A stretch of 64,000 nucleotides of DNA, taken from contig NZ_CP064873.1 in the NCBI RefSeq assembly GCF_019056515.1, positions 1,612,001 to 1,676,000 of the forward strand. Reading direction: 5' to 3'. The translations under genes were made by a program, and so were the position numbers. This DNA comes from Microbacterium paraoxydans (lineage in GTDB: Bacteria; Actinomycetota; Actinomycetes; Actinomycetales; Microbacteriaceae). Under the pieces are notes generated by a model. The model made no database searches, was not told the origin of the DNA, and was given only the letters and a program-made list of their open reading frames with translations. Position 1 is the stretch's first letter, and each line of letters begins with the position of its first letter. Of this stretch, positions 7,709-19,345 are shown piece by piece.

Positions 7709-9910
7709 TCAGCCGTTGTTCACGGTGGGGACGTGCGGCTCCGGCTGATAGCGGAGCCACAGCGTGGACAGGGCCGGCAGCGTGATCGAGGCCGTCGCCG
7801 TGCCCCCGTCTCCGGATTCGGCGACCACCATCCCGAGGTTGCCGGAACCGCGCCCGCCGTAGACGTCGGCATCGGAGTTCAGGATCTCCTGCCAGACGCC
7901 GGGGCGCGGCAATCCCAGGCGGTACCCGGTGCGCTCCACGCCGGCGAAGTTGCTGACCACGACCAGACGGCCGCCGTGCGCGTCCCGCCGTTCGAAGGCG
8001 ATCACGGACGGATCCCAGCTCGGTGCCCCGAGCCGCGTGAACCCCGAGCCGTCGCTGTCGCGCTCCCAGAGCGGTGCCTGCGCCCGGTACACCCCGTTCA
8101 TCGCGGCGACGAAGTCCTGGAGCTGGGCGTGCGAGGGCTGGTCGCGGAGCCACCAGTCCAGCTCGCGCCCCTCCGACCACTCGGCGAGCTGTCCGAACTC
8201 CTGACCCATGAACAGCAGCTTCTTGCCCGGATGCCCCCACATGTACGCGAGGTAGGCGCGGACGTTCGCGAGCTTGTGCCAGTGGTCGCCGGGCATCTTC
8301 GACAGCAGGCTGCCCTTGCCGTGCACGACCTCGTCGTGACTGATCGGCAGCACGTAGTTCTCGCCGAACGCGTAGACGAATGAGAAGGTCATCTCGCCCT
8401 CGTGGTGCGCCCGGTACATCGGGTCTCTGCCGATGTACTGCAGCGAGTCGTTCATCCACCCCATGTTCCACTTGAACCCGAACCCGAGGCCGGCGTGATC
8501 CGTCGGCGCGGTGACACCCGGGAAGCTCGTGGACTCCTCGGCGATCATGAGGATCCCGGGGTGCAGCCGGTAGGCCGTGGCGTTGACCTCCTGGAGGAAG
8601 CGGATCGCCTCCAGGTTCTCGCGTCCGCCGTGGATGTTCGGCTCCCACTCACCCTCGCGACGCGAGTAGTCGAGGTAGAGCATCGAGGCGACGGCGTCGA
8701 CGCGCAGACCGTCGACGTGGAACTCCTCGAGCCAGTACAGCGCGTTCGCGACGAGGAAGCCGCGGACCTCGGGACGACCGTAGTCGAAGATGAGCGTGCC
8801 CCAGTCCTGGTGCTCTCCGCGCCGGGGGTCGGGGTGCTCGTACAGGGGCTGACCGTCGAAGCGGGCCAGCGCGAAGTCGTCCTTGGGGAAGTGTCCCGGC
8901 ACCCAATCCATGATCACGCCGATGCCGGCCTGGTGCAGGCGGTCGATGAGGTAGCGCAGGTCGTCGGGGGAGCCGTACCGGCTCGTCGGCGCGTAGTAGC
9001 CGCTGACCTGGTATCCCCAGGATCCGCCGAACGGATGCTCGGCGAGCGGCATGAACTCGACGTGAGTGAACCCCGTCTCCTGTACGTGCGCGATCAGTGG
9101 ATCCGCCATGTCGCGGTAGCCCAGGCCGCCCCGCCAGGAGCCGACGTGCACCTCGTACACCGCCAGCGGCTGCGCGACGGCATGCGTGGCGGCACGACGG
9201 GTCATCCACGCGCCGTCCTCCCAGACGTAGGACGACGCCGTCACGACGGAGGCGGTCTCCGGCGGCACCTGCGCCGCCAACGCCATCGGGTCGGCCTTGA
9301 GGATCCAGCTGCCGCTCCGCGTCCGGATCTCGAACTTGTAGCGGGTGCCGACGGGGAGGTCGGGGATGAAGAGCTCCCAGACGCCGCTCGCGCCGAGCGA
9401 GCGCATGGCGTGACTCTCACCGTTCCAGCCGTTGTGATCGCCCACCACACGGACGGCCGTGGCATCGGGCGCCCAGACGGCGAAGGACACGCCCTGCTCG
9501 TCGCCCTGCGTGCGGGGATGGGCTCCCAGCGCTTCCCACAGCCGCTCGTGCCGGCCTTCGGCGATCAGATGAAGGTCCAGGTCGCCGAGGGTCGGCGCGT
9601 GACGGTACGGGTCGCCCGCGACGCTCTCCTCCTCGCCGCGGTAGCGCGTCGCGAGGCGGTAGGGGAGCGGCGGTCCCGGATGCGTGCCCTCCCACACCCC
9701 GTGCGCGACGTGGGTGAGCGTCAGGCGGCTGCCGTCGTCGAAGACGGCCTCCACCGTCTCGGCGAGCGGACGGCGAGCCCGGATCACGGTGACAGTGCGA
9801 TCCGCCGCATCCTTCGCGGGGTGGGCGCCGAGCACGGCGTGCGGCGCGTGGTGCCGCCCTTCCGCCACGGCCTCCCAGTCGGCGTTCGCGGTGTCGTCGA
9901 TGCCGCTCAT
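7709..9910 (-). CDS. glgB: 1,4-alpha-glucan branching enzyme
   Basis: Introduces alpha-1,6 branches into glycogen. It is 733 residues, a normal length, with an N-terminal beta-sandwich region (HAVLGAHP), a central CBM48 and a GH13 barrel. Visible GH13 motifs include DWVPGHFPKDDFAL, the nucleophile in DGLRVDAVASM, the acid in MIAEEST and ISHDEVVHGKGSLL. The start ATG overlaps the glgE stop by 4 bases, so glgE and glgB are coupled. The gene is last in the glgX-glgE-glgB run. Confidence 0.97.
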   Translation of the reverse strand: MSGIDDTANADWEAVAEGRHHAPHAVLGAHPAKDAADRTVTVIRARRPLAETVEAVFDDGSRLTLTHVAHGVWEGTHPGPPLPYRLATRYRGEEESVAGDPYRHAPTLGDLDLHLIAEGRHERLWEALGAHPRTQGDEQGVSFAVWAPDATAVRVVGDHNGWNGESHAMRSLGASGVWELFIPDLPVGTRYKFEIRTRSGSWILKADPMALAAQVPPETASVVTASSYVWEDGAWMTRRAATHAVAQPLAVYEVHVGSWRGGLGYRDMADPLIAHVQETGFTHVEFMPLAEHPFGGSWGYQVSGYYAPTSRYGSPDDLRYLIDRLHQAGIGVIMDWVPGHFPKDDFALARFDGQPLYEHPDPRRGEHQDWGTLIFDYGRPEVRGFLVANALYWLEEFHVDGLRVDAVASMLYLDYSRREGEWEPNIHGGRENLEAIRFLQEVNATAYRLHPGILMIAEESTSFPGVTAPTDHAGLGFGFKWNMGWMNDSLQYIGRDPMYRAHHEGEMTFSFVYAFGENYVLPISHDEVVHGKGSLLSKMPGDHWHKLANVRAYLAYMWGHPGKKLLFMGQEFGQLAEWSEGRELDWWLRDQPSHAQLQDFVAAMNGVYRAQAPLWERDSDGSGFTRLGAPSWDPSVIAFERRDAHGGRLVVVSNFAGVERTGYRLGLPRPGVWQEILNSDADVYGGRGSGNLGMVVAESGDGGTATASITLPALSTLWLRYQPEPHVPTVNNG

Positions 9911-11976
9911 GCGCGCTCCCTCACCTTCAGGATGTGGACCGGCTCGGCAAAGGCGTCGAGCCGGACGTAGTTGTGATCGGTCCAGGTCCAGACGCTGCCC
10001 GTGAGCAGGTCCTCCACCTCGTAGCTCTCACCCAGGGGGACGCCCCAGCGTGTGGTGTCGAGATGGACGGTGGTCTCGCGCACCGAGTGCGGGTCGACGT
10101 TCGCGACGACGATGAGCGTGTCCGGCCGCCCGGTTCCGGTGAAGGCGGCGTCGAGATGCTTGCTGAACACGAGGATGGCGTCATCGTCGCTCCAGTGCAT
10201 CTCGAGGTTGCGCAGCTGCCGCAGGGCCGGATGCGCCGCGCGGATCTCGTTCAGCCGCCGCAGGAGCGGAGCCAGCGATTCCCCGCGTTCCTCGGCCCCC
10301 GCCCAGTCGCGGAACTTGTACTCGTACTTCTCGTTGTCGATGTTCTCCTCGGAACCCGGGCGGGCCACGTTCTCGATGAGTTCGTATCCCGCATACACGC
10401 CGTACACGGGGCCCGCGGTGGCAGCGATGCAGGCGCGGATCCGGTAGGCCGCGCGTCCGCCGAACTGGAGGTATTCGGTGAGGATGTCGTGCGTGTTGAC
10501 GAAGAGGTTCGGGCGCATGTAGTCGGCCGTCTCGTGGGAGATCGTCGTGAGGAACTCCTCCAGCTCCGCTTTGGTGTTGCGCCACGTGAAGTAGCTGTAG
10601 CTCTGTTGGAAGCCCACCGCGGCGAGCGCGCGCATCACCGCCGGTCGGGTGAACGCCTCGGCCAGGAAGATCACGTCGGGATCCGTCTCGTTCACCGTCG
10701 CGATCAGCCACTCCCAGAACTGCAGCGGCTTGGTGTGCGGGTTGTCCACGCGGAAGATCCGAACCCCCTCCGCCACCCAGTGCCGGACGATCCGGAGCAT
10801 CTCGGCGGCGATCCCCTCCGGGTCGTTGTCGAAGTTCAGCGGGTAGATGTCCTGGTACTTCTTCGGCGGGTTCTCGGCGTACGCGATCGTGCCGTCGGGG
10901 AGGGTGGTGAACCACTCCGGGTGGTCGCGCACCCAGGGGTGGTCGGGAGAGGCCTGCAGCGCGAGGTCGAGGGCGACCTCCAGTCCCTCCTTCCGCGCGG
11001 CCCGCACGAAGGCGCGGAAGTCCTGCGGGGTGCCGAGGTCAGGGTGGATCGCATCGTGCCCGCCCTCCGCCGCTCCGATGGCGTACGGCGAGCCCGGGTC
11101 CCCGGCCTCGGCGACGAGGGTGTTGTTGCGACCCTTGCGGTTGGTCGTGCCGATGGGATGCACGGGGACGAGGTAGATCACGTCGAAGCCCATCCTGGCG
11201 ACCTCGGGCAGGCGCTTCGCTGCAGTACGGAACGTGCCGCTGCGGACCGTTCCGTCCTTGAGGCGGCGGGCTCCCTCCGACCGCGGGAAGAACTCGTACC
11301 AGGCGCCGACTCCGGCGCGGGTGCGCTCCACGCGGAGGAGCTGCTCCGCGGAGGCGGAACGGAGCGTCGTGACGGGGCGATCGCGGAAGATCGCCGCGAG
11401 GTCGGGGTCCACGGCACGTTCGGCGGCGACGACGGGGTCGCCGGCCCGGAGTTCCTCCGCCCAGGTCCTGAGGCGCGTGCGCTGCGCTGCGGGGCGGTCC
11501 TTCTCGGCAGCCGCCCGTCGCAGGAGCTCGGCTCCGAGGGCGGCCATCACGGGGGCGTCCACCCCGGCGGCGATCTTCACGTGCGCGGCGTGTGCCCAGG
11601 TGGCGAAGTCGTCGGAGAACGCCTCGAAGCGATACCGCCAGAGGCCCTCCGCATCGAGGGCGATCTCCGCCTCCCAGCGATCGGTGCCGTCGGCGAGCGC
11701 CGTGAGCCGGTGCAGGCTCTCTTCGCCGGCCGGTGAGGTCAGTCGCACGTGCACGCCGATGAGGTCGTGCCCTTCGCGGAACGCCACGACGCGGAAGGGG
11801 ACGACCTCGCCTGCGAACGCCTTGGCGGGGAAGCCTCCCGGAACCACCGGCGTGCCGTCCAGCAGCGGGATCCGGGTGGTCCGCAGGGTTCCGGGCTGGT
11901 CGGCGTCGACGGCGCGCGTCGGGATCTGAACGGGGCTCCGCAGAGCCGTGGGTCGGGTTCCAGCACGAGCAGTCAC
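9907..11976 (-). CDS. glgE: alpha-1,4-glucan:maltose-1-phosphate maltosyltransferase
   Basis: Extends alpha-1,4-glucan using maltose-1-phosphate as donor. It is 689 residues. The N-terminal domain (VVPGGFPAKAFAGEVVPF) is typical of GlgE, and the GH13_3 barrel shows the nucleophile in FRVDNPHTKPLQFW and the acid in VIFLAEAFTRP. GTG 11974-11976 is the start: a TAGATT element lies exactly 6 bases upstream, predicting leaderless translation. TreS and Pep2, which usually supply maltose-1-phosphate, are not in this window, so the donor must come from elsewhere (TreS-Pep2 or GlgM). Confidence 0.95.
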   Translation of the reverse strand: MTARAGTRPTALRSPVQIPTRAVDADQPGTLRTTRIPLLDGTPVVPGGFPAKAFAGEVVPFRVVAFREGHDLIGVHVRLTSPAGEESLHRLTALADGTDRWEAEIALDAEGLWRYRFEAFSDDFATWAHAAHVKIAAGVDAPVMAALGAELLRRAAAEKDRPAAQRTRLRTWAEELRAGDPVVAAERAVDPDLAAIFRDRPVTTLRSASAEQLLRVERTRAGVGAWYEFFPRSEGARRLKDGTVRSGTFRTAAKRLPEVARMGFDVIYLVPVHPIGTTNRKGRNNTLVAEAGDPGSPYAIGAAEGGHDAIHPDLGTPQDFRAFVRAARKEGLEVALDLALQASPDHPWVRDHPEWFTTLPDGTIAYAENPPKKYQDIYPLNFDNDPEGIAAEMLRIVRHWVAEGVRIFRVDNPHTKPLQFWEWLIATVNETDPDVIFLAEAFTRPAVMRALAAVGFQQSYSYFTWRNTKAELEEFLTTISHETADYMRPNLFVNTHDILTEYLQFGGRAAYRIRACIAATAGPVYGVYAGYELIENVARPGSEENIDNEKYEYKFRDWAGAEERGESLAPLLRRLNEIRAAHPALRQLRNLEMHWSDDDAILVFSKHLDAAFTGTGRPDTLIVVANVDPHSVRETTVHLDTTRWGVPLGESYEVEDLLTGSVWTWTDHNYVRLDAFAEPVHILKVRERA

Positions 11977-11982
11977 ATGCCG

Positions 11983-11988
11983 AATCTA
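11983..11988 (-). promoter_or_regulatory. leaderless -10 element TAGATT for glgE
   Basis: TAGATT, then 6 bases, then GTG. This gives glgE-glgB a promoter separate from glgX, in the 64-base gap between glgX and glgE. Confidence 0.5.
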
Positions 11989-12040
11989 CCGCTCGGCCCT
12001 GTCGGAACCTACCGCTCGACCCCGGCGCCGAACCGTGCTA

Positions 12041-14113
12041 TCACTCCACCCGGAACAGGCGCATGGATGTGCCGGGGATCGGCAGCACGTCACCCGGAGC
12101 GTACGTCTCCTCGGCCTCCGACGGGCGCTCGTCGGCGCTCGACCAGAGGGAGACGAATCGGCTGGCACCCTCGATCTCCTCCGGGAGCCGCACGTCGATC
12201 GGCGCCTCCGTCCCGTGCACGATCAGGAGGATGCGGTTGGCAGGTTCCTTGTCCGGTGTGGAGGCGGCGACGTACTGCAGCGTGCGATTGCCGGGATCGG
12301 TCCACTGCCCCGGTTCCATGGTCGCACCGTCCTGGTCGTACCAGTCCATGACCGAGGCGTTCGGGATGTGCTCGCCGAGGCGCGCATACCGACTCGGCCG
12401 CAGCGCCGGATTCTCCTCGCGCAACCGGGCGAGGCGCGCGACGTGGGCCCGGAGGTCGTCCTGCCAAGGCTCGAACTCCCAGGAGAGCCAGGACAGCGGC
12501 GAGTCCTGCGCGTAGGCGTTGTTGTTGCCGCGCTGGCTCCGCCCCACCTCGTCCCCGGCGGTGAGCATCGGGATGCCGGCCGAGAGGAGGAGGGTGCCGA
12601 GCAGGTTGCGCATGGCCTTGCGCCGGGCGGTGAGGATCGCGGGATCGTCGGTCGGCCCCTCGACGCCGTGGTTGAACGAGCGGTTCAGGTCGGCGCCGTC
12701 GCGGTTGTGCTCGCCATTGGCCTCGTTGTGCTTGACGTCGTACGACACGAGGTCGTGCAGCGTGAACCCGTCGTGCGCCGTGACGAAGTTGATGCTCGCG
12801 AGGGGTCCGCGGTCCTCGCTGAAGGTGTTGGACGATCCGGCGAGCCGGGTGGCGAAGCCGCCGATGCCGACCGGCGCCGAGGCCCGTCGTGCGTAGTCGA
12901 TGTCGCTCAGCCAGAAGTTGCGCACGCGGTCTCGGTACCGGTCGTTCCACTCGTGCCACCCCGCAGGGAAGTTGCCCGTCTGCCAGCCGCCCAGTCCGAC
13001 GTCCCAGGGCTCCGCGATGAGCTTGGTGTCCGCGAGGACGGGGTCGGCGGCGATCGCCTGCAGCAGCGGATGATCCGGAGTGTAGGCGTGAGCGCCGTCG
13101 CGCGCGATCGCCGTCGCCAGGTCGAAGCGGAAGCCGTCGATCTGCATCTCCTCGGCCCAGTACCGGAGCGAGTCCAGCACCAGTCGTGCGCCCGCGTCGG
13201 TGGCCGTGTTGAGCGTGTTGCCGCATCCCGTGGTGTCGATGTAGACGCCCGCGTCGTCCTGTCGGTAGTACCGCGCGTTGTCGATACCGCGGAGACTGGA
13301 GCGCGGCCCGCCGATGCCTTCTTCCGACGTGTGGTTGTACACGACGTCGAGGATCACCTCGAGGCCGGCCTCATGCAGCAGACGCACCATGCCCTTGAAC
13401 TCGGCGATGATCGCCTCGGGGCCCCGTTTCCTGGCGTCTTCCGTCGCGTAGGCGGCGTGGGGCGTGAAGAAGTTCAGGGTGTTGTACCCCCAGTAGTTCG
13501 TCAGCCCCCGCTCCAGCAGCCGCGGCTCCGGGACGAAGGCGTGGACGGGGAGCAGCTCCACCGACGTCACCCCGAGCGTGCGGAGGTACGCGATCATGGC
13601 CGGATGCGCGAGGCCCGCGTAGGTGCCGTGCAGCGCGGGCGGGATGTCGGGGTGCCGCTTGGTCAGTCCCTTCAGGTGGCCCTCGTAGATCAGCGTCCGG
13701 TCGACGGGGATCCGCGGCTTCGTGGAGCCGCCCCAGTCGAAGCCGTCCTCGATGACCACGGCTCGCCATTCCTGGTAGCCGTGTCCCTGGGCGAGGCCTC
13801 GCGCATACGGGTCGAGGAGCAGCGTCTCCGGGTTGAACGTGTTGCCGGGCCCGTGCGGACCCTCGACGCGGAGCGCGTAGCGGACTCCGGGCTGCAGCAA
13901 CGGCGTCGTGACCTCCCAGACGCCTCCGGGCCGCCGTTCGAGCGGAGCCTGGTCGACGACCCAGTCGAGGTCCGTCGCGTCGAAGACGACGAGCTCGACG
14001 GCGGAGGCGTTCTGCGACCAGACCCGCAGTGTGCCGACACCGTCGTGCAGCCGGACGCCGAGGTTGTCGAGGATCGCCCCACCGGGCACGACGGAGTCGG
14101 GGGACGAAGACAT
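12041..14113 (-). CDS. glgX: glycogen debranching enzyme
   Basis: Isoamylase-type GH13_11 enzyme that trims alpha-1,6 branches of glycogen limit dextrins. It is 690 residues, with an N-terminal CBM48 (residues ~10-110) and a GH13 barrel. Motifs seen are DVVYNHTSEEG, the nucleophile in DGFRFDLATAIARDG, the acid in LIAEPWDVG and FVTAHDGFTLHDL. The ATG has a TAGGGT element 6 bases upstream. First gene of the alpha-glucan cluster, divergent from the cysteine desulfurase. Confidence 0.96.
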   Translation of the reverse strand: MSSSPDSVVPGGAILDNLGVRLHDGVGTLRVWSQNASAVELVVFDATDLDWVVDQAPLERRPGGVWEVTTPLLQPGVRYALRVEGPHGPGNTFNPETLLLDPYARGLAQGHGYQEWRAVVIEDGFDWGGSTKPRIPVDRTLIYEGHLKGLTKRHPDIPPALHGTYAGLAHPAMIAYLRTLGVTSVELLPVHAFVPEPRLLERGLTNYWGYNTLNFFTPHAAYATEDARKRGPEAIIAEFKGMVRLLHEAGLEVILDVVYNHTSEEGIGGPRSSLRGIDNARYYRQDDAGVYIDTTGCGNTLNTATDAGARLVLDSLRYWAEEMQIDGFRFDLATAIARDGAHAYTPDHPLLQAIAADPVLADTKLIAEPWDVGLGGWQTGNFPAGWHEWNDRYRDRVRNFWLSDIDYARRASAPVGIGGFATRLAGSSNTFSEDRGPLASINFVTAHDGFTLHDLVSYDVKHNEANGEHNRDGADLNRSFNHGVEGPTDDPAILTARRKAMRNLLGTLLLSAGIPMLTAGDEVGRSQRGNNNAYAQDSPLSWLSWEFEPWQDDLRAHVARLARLREENPALRPSRYARLGEHIPNASVMDWYDQDGATMEPGQWTDPGNRTLQYVAASTPDKEPANRILLIVHGTEAPIDVRLPEEIEGASRFVSLWSSADERPSEAEETYAPGDVLPIPGTSMRLFRVE

Positions 14114-14119
14114 GGATAC

Positions 14120-14125
14120 ACCCTA
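14120..14125 (-). promoter_or_regulatory. leaderless -10 element TAGGGT for glgX
   Basis: TAGGGT, then the 6 bases GTATCC, then the ATG on the minus strand. This is the spacing expected of a leaderless transcript. Confidence 0.5.
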
Positions 14126-14202
14126 AACGTGTTGCATTTCAGTCTCATGACAGGACGCACCCGGTCTCACGCGCAGACGGTCGGTCCGGGTCGCGGATCG
14201 GG

Positions 14203-14208
14203 GAGAAT
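14203..14208 (+). promoter_or_regulatory. leaderless -10 element GAGAAT for cysteine desulfurase
   Basis: GAGAAT (A at position 2, T at 6), then 6 bases, then ATG 14215. It is weaker than the other sites because the first T is missing. Confidence 0.35.
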
Positions 14209-14214
14209 CGAAGC

Positions 14215-15390
14215 ATGCGGCACTATCTCGACCACGCGGCGACGACCCCGTTGCGCCCGGAGGCCAGGGACGCGTGGCTGGAGGCGTCGGTCATCATCGG
14301 CAACGCGTCGTCGACGCATGGAGCCGGGCAGGACGCGCGCCGGGTGCTGGAGGAGTCACGGGAGCGGATCGCCGCGGTCCTCGGGTCCGATCCGATCGAG
14401 GTCGTGCTCACCTCCGGTGGGACGGAATCCATCAACCTCGCCCTCCAGGGACTGTGGCACTCGCGTCGTCCGGAGACGACCGCTGTCGTGGTGCCGGACG
14501 GCGAGCATCACGCGACGATGGACACGGTCGCAGCCCTGGTGGCCGACGGTGCCGCGGTGCGGGCCGTGCCCGTGTCGGCCCACGCGCGCATCGACGAGGA
14601 CCGCTTCGCCGCGGCCCTGCCGGGGGCCGCGCTCGCGACCGCGCTCGTCGCGAACAACGAGACCGGGACGATCAACGGTGCGCCCGCGCTGGCGGCGGCC
14701 ACGGCCGACGCCGGTGTACCCCTGCACCTCGACGCCGTCGCCGCTCTCGGGCATCTGCCGCTGTCCTTCCGGGACCTCCGCGGCCGCGCGGACGACGGCG
14801 TGGGCCTCGTGGCGCTCAGCGTCGCCGGACACAAGGTCGGCGCACCGGTCGGCGTCGGCGCGCTGGTGGTGGCCCGGTCCGCCCGGCTGACCCCGCTCCT
14901 GCGGGGCGGGGGCCAGCAGCGGGGTCTGCGTGCGGGCACGCAGGACGTGCCGGGAGCGGCGGCGCTGGCGACGGCGCTCGAACTCGCCGAACGGGAGCGG
15001 GCCGCCGAGAGCGTCCGGGTGGGCGGTCTGCGCGACCGCCTGGTCGAGGGCATCCGTGCGCGGGTGCCGGCGGCCGAGCTCCTGGGCGATCCCGATCACC
15101 GTCTTCCGGGTACCGCCCATCTGCTCTTCCCCGGTGCGGTGGGAGAGAGCCTGCTGTTCCTGCTGGACGTGGCCGGCGTCTCGGCCTCCACGGGCTCCGC
15201 GTGTCAGGCGGGGGTCGCCGAGCCTTCGCACGTCGTGATGGCGATGGGGCGCAGTGAGGCGGACGCCCGGAGCGTGCTGCGCTTCTCCCTCGGGCGCACG
15301 TCGACCGATGCCGATGTGGATGCGGTGCTGGCGGTGATCGGAGATGCCTACGCACGGGCATCCGGGGCCCGTGCAGCCGAGCGCTCGTAG
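14215..15390 (+). CDS. cysteine desulfurase (NifS/IscS-like)
   Basis: PLP enzyme that releases sulfur from cysteine as an enzyme persulfide. It is 391 residues. The N-terminus YLDHAATTPLRPEA is characteristic, the PLP-lysine is in LSVAGHKVGAPVGV near residue 205, and the active cysteine is in STGSACQAGVAEPSH. Placed 9 bases before mnmA, it is the natural sulfur donor for tRNA 2-thiouridine formation; that pairing is widespread in actinobacteria. ATG 14215 is chosen from the MRHYLDHA start; a longer upstream frame is antisense to glgX. Confidence 0.95.
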   Translation: MRHYLDHAATTPLRPEARDAWLEASVIIGNASSTHGAGQDARRVLEESRERIAAVLGSDPIEVVLTSGGTESINLALQGLWHSRRPETTAVVVPDGEHHATMDTVAALVADGAAVRAVPVSAHARIDEDRFAAALPGAALATALVANNETGTINGAPALAAATADAGVPLHLDAVAALGHLPLSFRDLRGRADDGVGLVALSVAGHKVGAPVGVGALVVARSARLTPLLRGGGQQRGLRAGTQDVPGAAALATALELAERERAAESVRVGGLRDRLVEGIRARVPAAELLGDPDHRLPGTAHLLFPGAVGESLLFLLDVAGVSASTGSACQAGVAEPSHVVMAMGRSEADARSVLRFSLGRTSTDADVDAVLAVIGDAYARASGARAAERS

Positions 15391-15393
15391 ACT
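15388..15393 (+). promoter_or_regulatory. leaderless -10 element TAGACT for mnmA
   Basis: TAGACT overlaps the stop codon of the desulfurase gene and lies 6 bases before the mnmA ATG. It suggests mnmA can also be transcribed alone. Confidence 0.55.
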
Positions 15394-15399
15394 GGACCC

Positions 15400-16497
15400 A
15401 TGCGAATCCTTGCGGCCATGAGCGGTGGTGTGGACTCCGCCGTCGCGGCCGCCCGGGCCGTCGAGGCGGGGCACGATGTGGTCGGCGTGCACCTCGCGCT
15501 CTCCCGTGCCGGCGGGACCCTGCGCACCGGCAGTCGCGGCTGCTGCACGATCGAGGACGCCCTCGACGCGCGTCGCGCCGCCGACCTCCTCGGCATCCCC
15601 TTCTATGTGTGGGACTTCTCGGAGCGGTTCCGCGACGACGTGATCGACGACTTCGTCGCCGAGTACCGTGCGGGTCGGACGCCGAACCCGTGCATGCGGT
15701 GCAACGAGAAGATCAAGTTCGCTGCCCTGCTGGAGCGCGCCCTGGAGCTCGGTTTCGACGCCGTGTGCACCGGGCACTACGCGACCCTCGTCGACGGCCC
15801 GGCGGGACTCGAGCTGCACCGCGCCTCGGACAACGCGAAGGACCAGTCCTACGTGCTCGGCGTCCTCACGGCCGACCAGCTCGCCCACACCTATTTCCCC
15901 CTGGGTACCACGCCGTCGAAGGCGCTCGTGCGGGCGGAGGCGGAACAGCGCGGTCTCAGCGTCGCCCAGAAGCCGGACAGCCACGACATCTGCTTCATCC
16001 CGGATGGGGACACCCGGGGCTGGCTGGCCGAGAAGGTCGGCACGGCCACCGGTGAGATCGTCGACCGCACCGGTGCCGTCGTCGGCGCGCACGAGGGCGC
16101 CCACGCCTTCACGGTCGGCCAGCGGCGCGGACTCAAGCTCGGCGTCCCGGCGGCGGACGGCAAGCCGCGCTTCGTGCTCGAGGTGCGCCCCGTATCGAAT
16201 ACGGTGGTCGTCGGCCCGAAGGAGGCGCTGGCGATCGCCGAGATCGCGGGGGAGCGGTTCAGCTGGGCCGGCGCCGCGCCGACCTCGTCGTCGTTCGCGT
16301 GCGACGTCCAGATCCGCGCGCATGCCGAGCCGGTGCCCGCCACGGCCACGGTGACGGCCGAGGGCGTCCGCGTCGTCCCGGACACGCCCCTGGACGGCGT
16401 CGCCCCGGGGCAGACCGCCGTGCTCTACATCGGCACGCGCGTGCTCGGGCAGTTCACGATCGATGCGACCGTCTCCGCGGTCCCGGTCGGCGTCTGA
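15400..16497 (+). CDS. mnmA: tRNA-specific 2-thiouridylase
   Basis: Thiolates U34 of the tRNAs for Lys, Glu and Gln using ATP and persulfide sulfur. It is 365 residues. The N-terminal PP-loop [13 protein letters not shown] binds ATP. The first catalytic Cys is in [12 protein letters not shown] and the second in [11 protein letters not shown], followed by the beta-barrel C-terminal domain ([12 protein letters not shown]). All catalytic residues are present. It lies directly after the cysteine desulfurase. Confidence 0.97.
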   Translation: MRILAAMSGGVDSAVAAARAVEAGHDVVGVHLALSRAGGTLRTGSRGCCTIEDALDARRAADLLGIPFYVWDFSERFRDDVIDDFVAEYRAGRTPNPCMRCNEKIKFAALLERALELGFDAVCTGHYATLVDGPAGLELHRASDNAKDQSYVLGVLTADQLAHTYFPLGTTPSKALVRAEAEQRGLSVAQKPDSHDICFIPDGDTRGWLAEKVGTATGEIVDRTGAVVGAHEGAHAFTVGQRRGLKLGVPAADGKPRFVLEVRPVSNTVVVGPKEALAIAEIAGERFSWAGAAPTSSSFACDVQIRAHAEPVPATATVTAEGVRVVPDTPLDGVAPGQTAVLYIGTRVLGQFTIDATVSAVPVGV

Positions 16498-16523
16498 TCC
16501 GGGCGGATGTCGGTCGCCGCTCC

Positions 16524-18851
<2,328 letters not shown>

Positions 18852-18854
18852 GGG

Positions 18855-19334
18855 TCAGGCGCTCTCCGGCGCTGCCGTGGTGGGAGCCAGGAACTGCCGC
18901 AGCCGTGGGGAGTCCGCGAACCCCAGCTCCTGATAGAGCCCGACGGCTGCCTCGCTCGAATGCACGGTGATCCGTTCGGCGCCGACGGACACCGCGTGGG
19001 CGCAGGCCGCGGCGACGAGACCGCGGCCCGCTCCTCGTCCCCGATGCTCGGGAAGGACGAAGACGCTCTGGATGTCCGCGGAGAGGCGGTGCGGAGCGCC
19101 CGGCCGCGGCACGCGGGGCACGAGGGCGACCCACGCTGCGCCGACGATGCGGTCGTCGTCATCGCGCCGCGCGACGAAGGCCACGTGGGTGCGGTCGTGG
19201 GCCCGCCACCAGTCGCCCAGCTCGGCGGTGAAGGCGTCGAGCGATCGACCGGCCGTCAGGTCCGCGGGCACGTCCTCCCACTTGAGCTGGGCGAGTGCGG
19301 CGAGATCGTCCCTGCCGGCGCGGTCGATGCGCAT
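18855..19334 (-). CDS. GNAT-family N-acetyltransferase
   Basis: A 159-residue acetyltransferase with the acetyl-CoA pyrophosphate loop EHRGRGAGRGLVAAAC near residues 98-113 and the preceding SVFVLP strand. Motif B is the GLYQELGF segment near the C-terminus. The substrate cannot be told. It follows the helicase gene with an 11-base gap on the same strand and has no obvious promoter of its own, so it is probably co-transcribed. It is convergent with ligA, with only 3 bases between the stops. Confidence 0.88.
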   Translation of the reverse strand: MRIDRAGRDDLAALAQLKWEDVPADLTAGRSLDAFTAELGDWWRAHDRTHVAFVARRDDDDRIVGAAWVALVPRVPRPGAPHRLSADIQSVFVLPEHRGRGAGRGLVAAACAHAVSVGAERITVHSSEAAVGLYQELGFADSPRLRQFLAPTTAAPESA

Positions 19335-19345
19335 CGTCGGTCCGC

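Noticed and set aside
11948..14890. 980-codon open frame antisense to glgX and running into the desulfurase gene
   Set aside because: No motif or signal; codon usage is that of an antisense frame over conserved enzymes.
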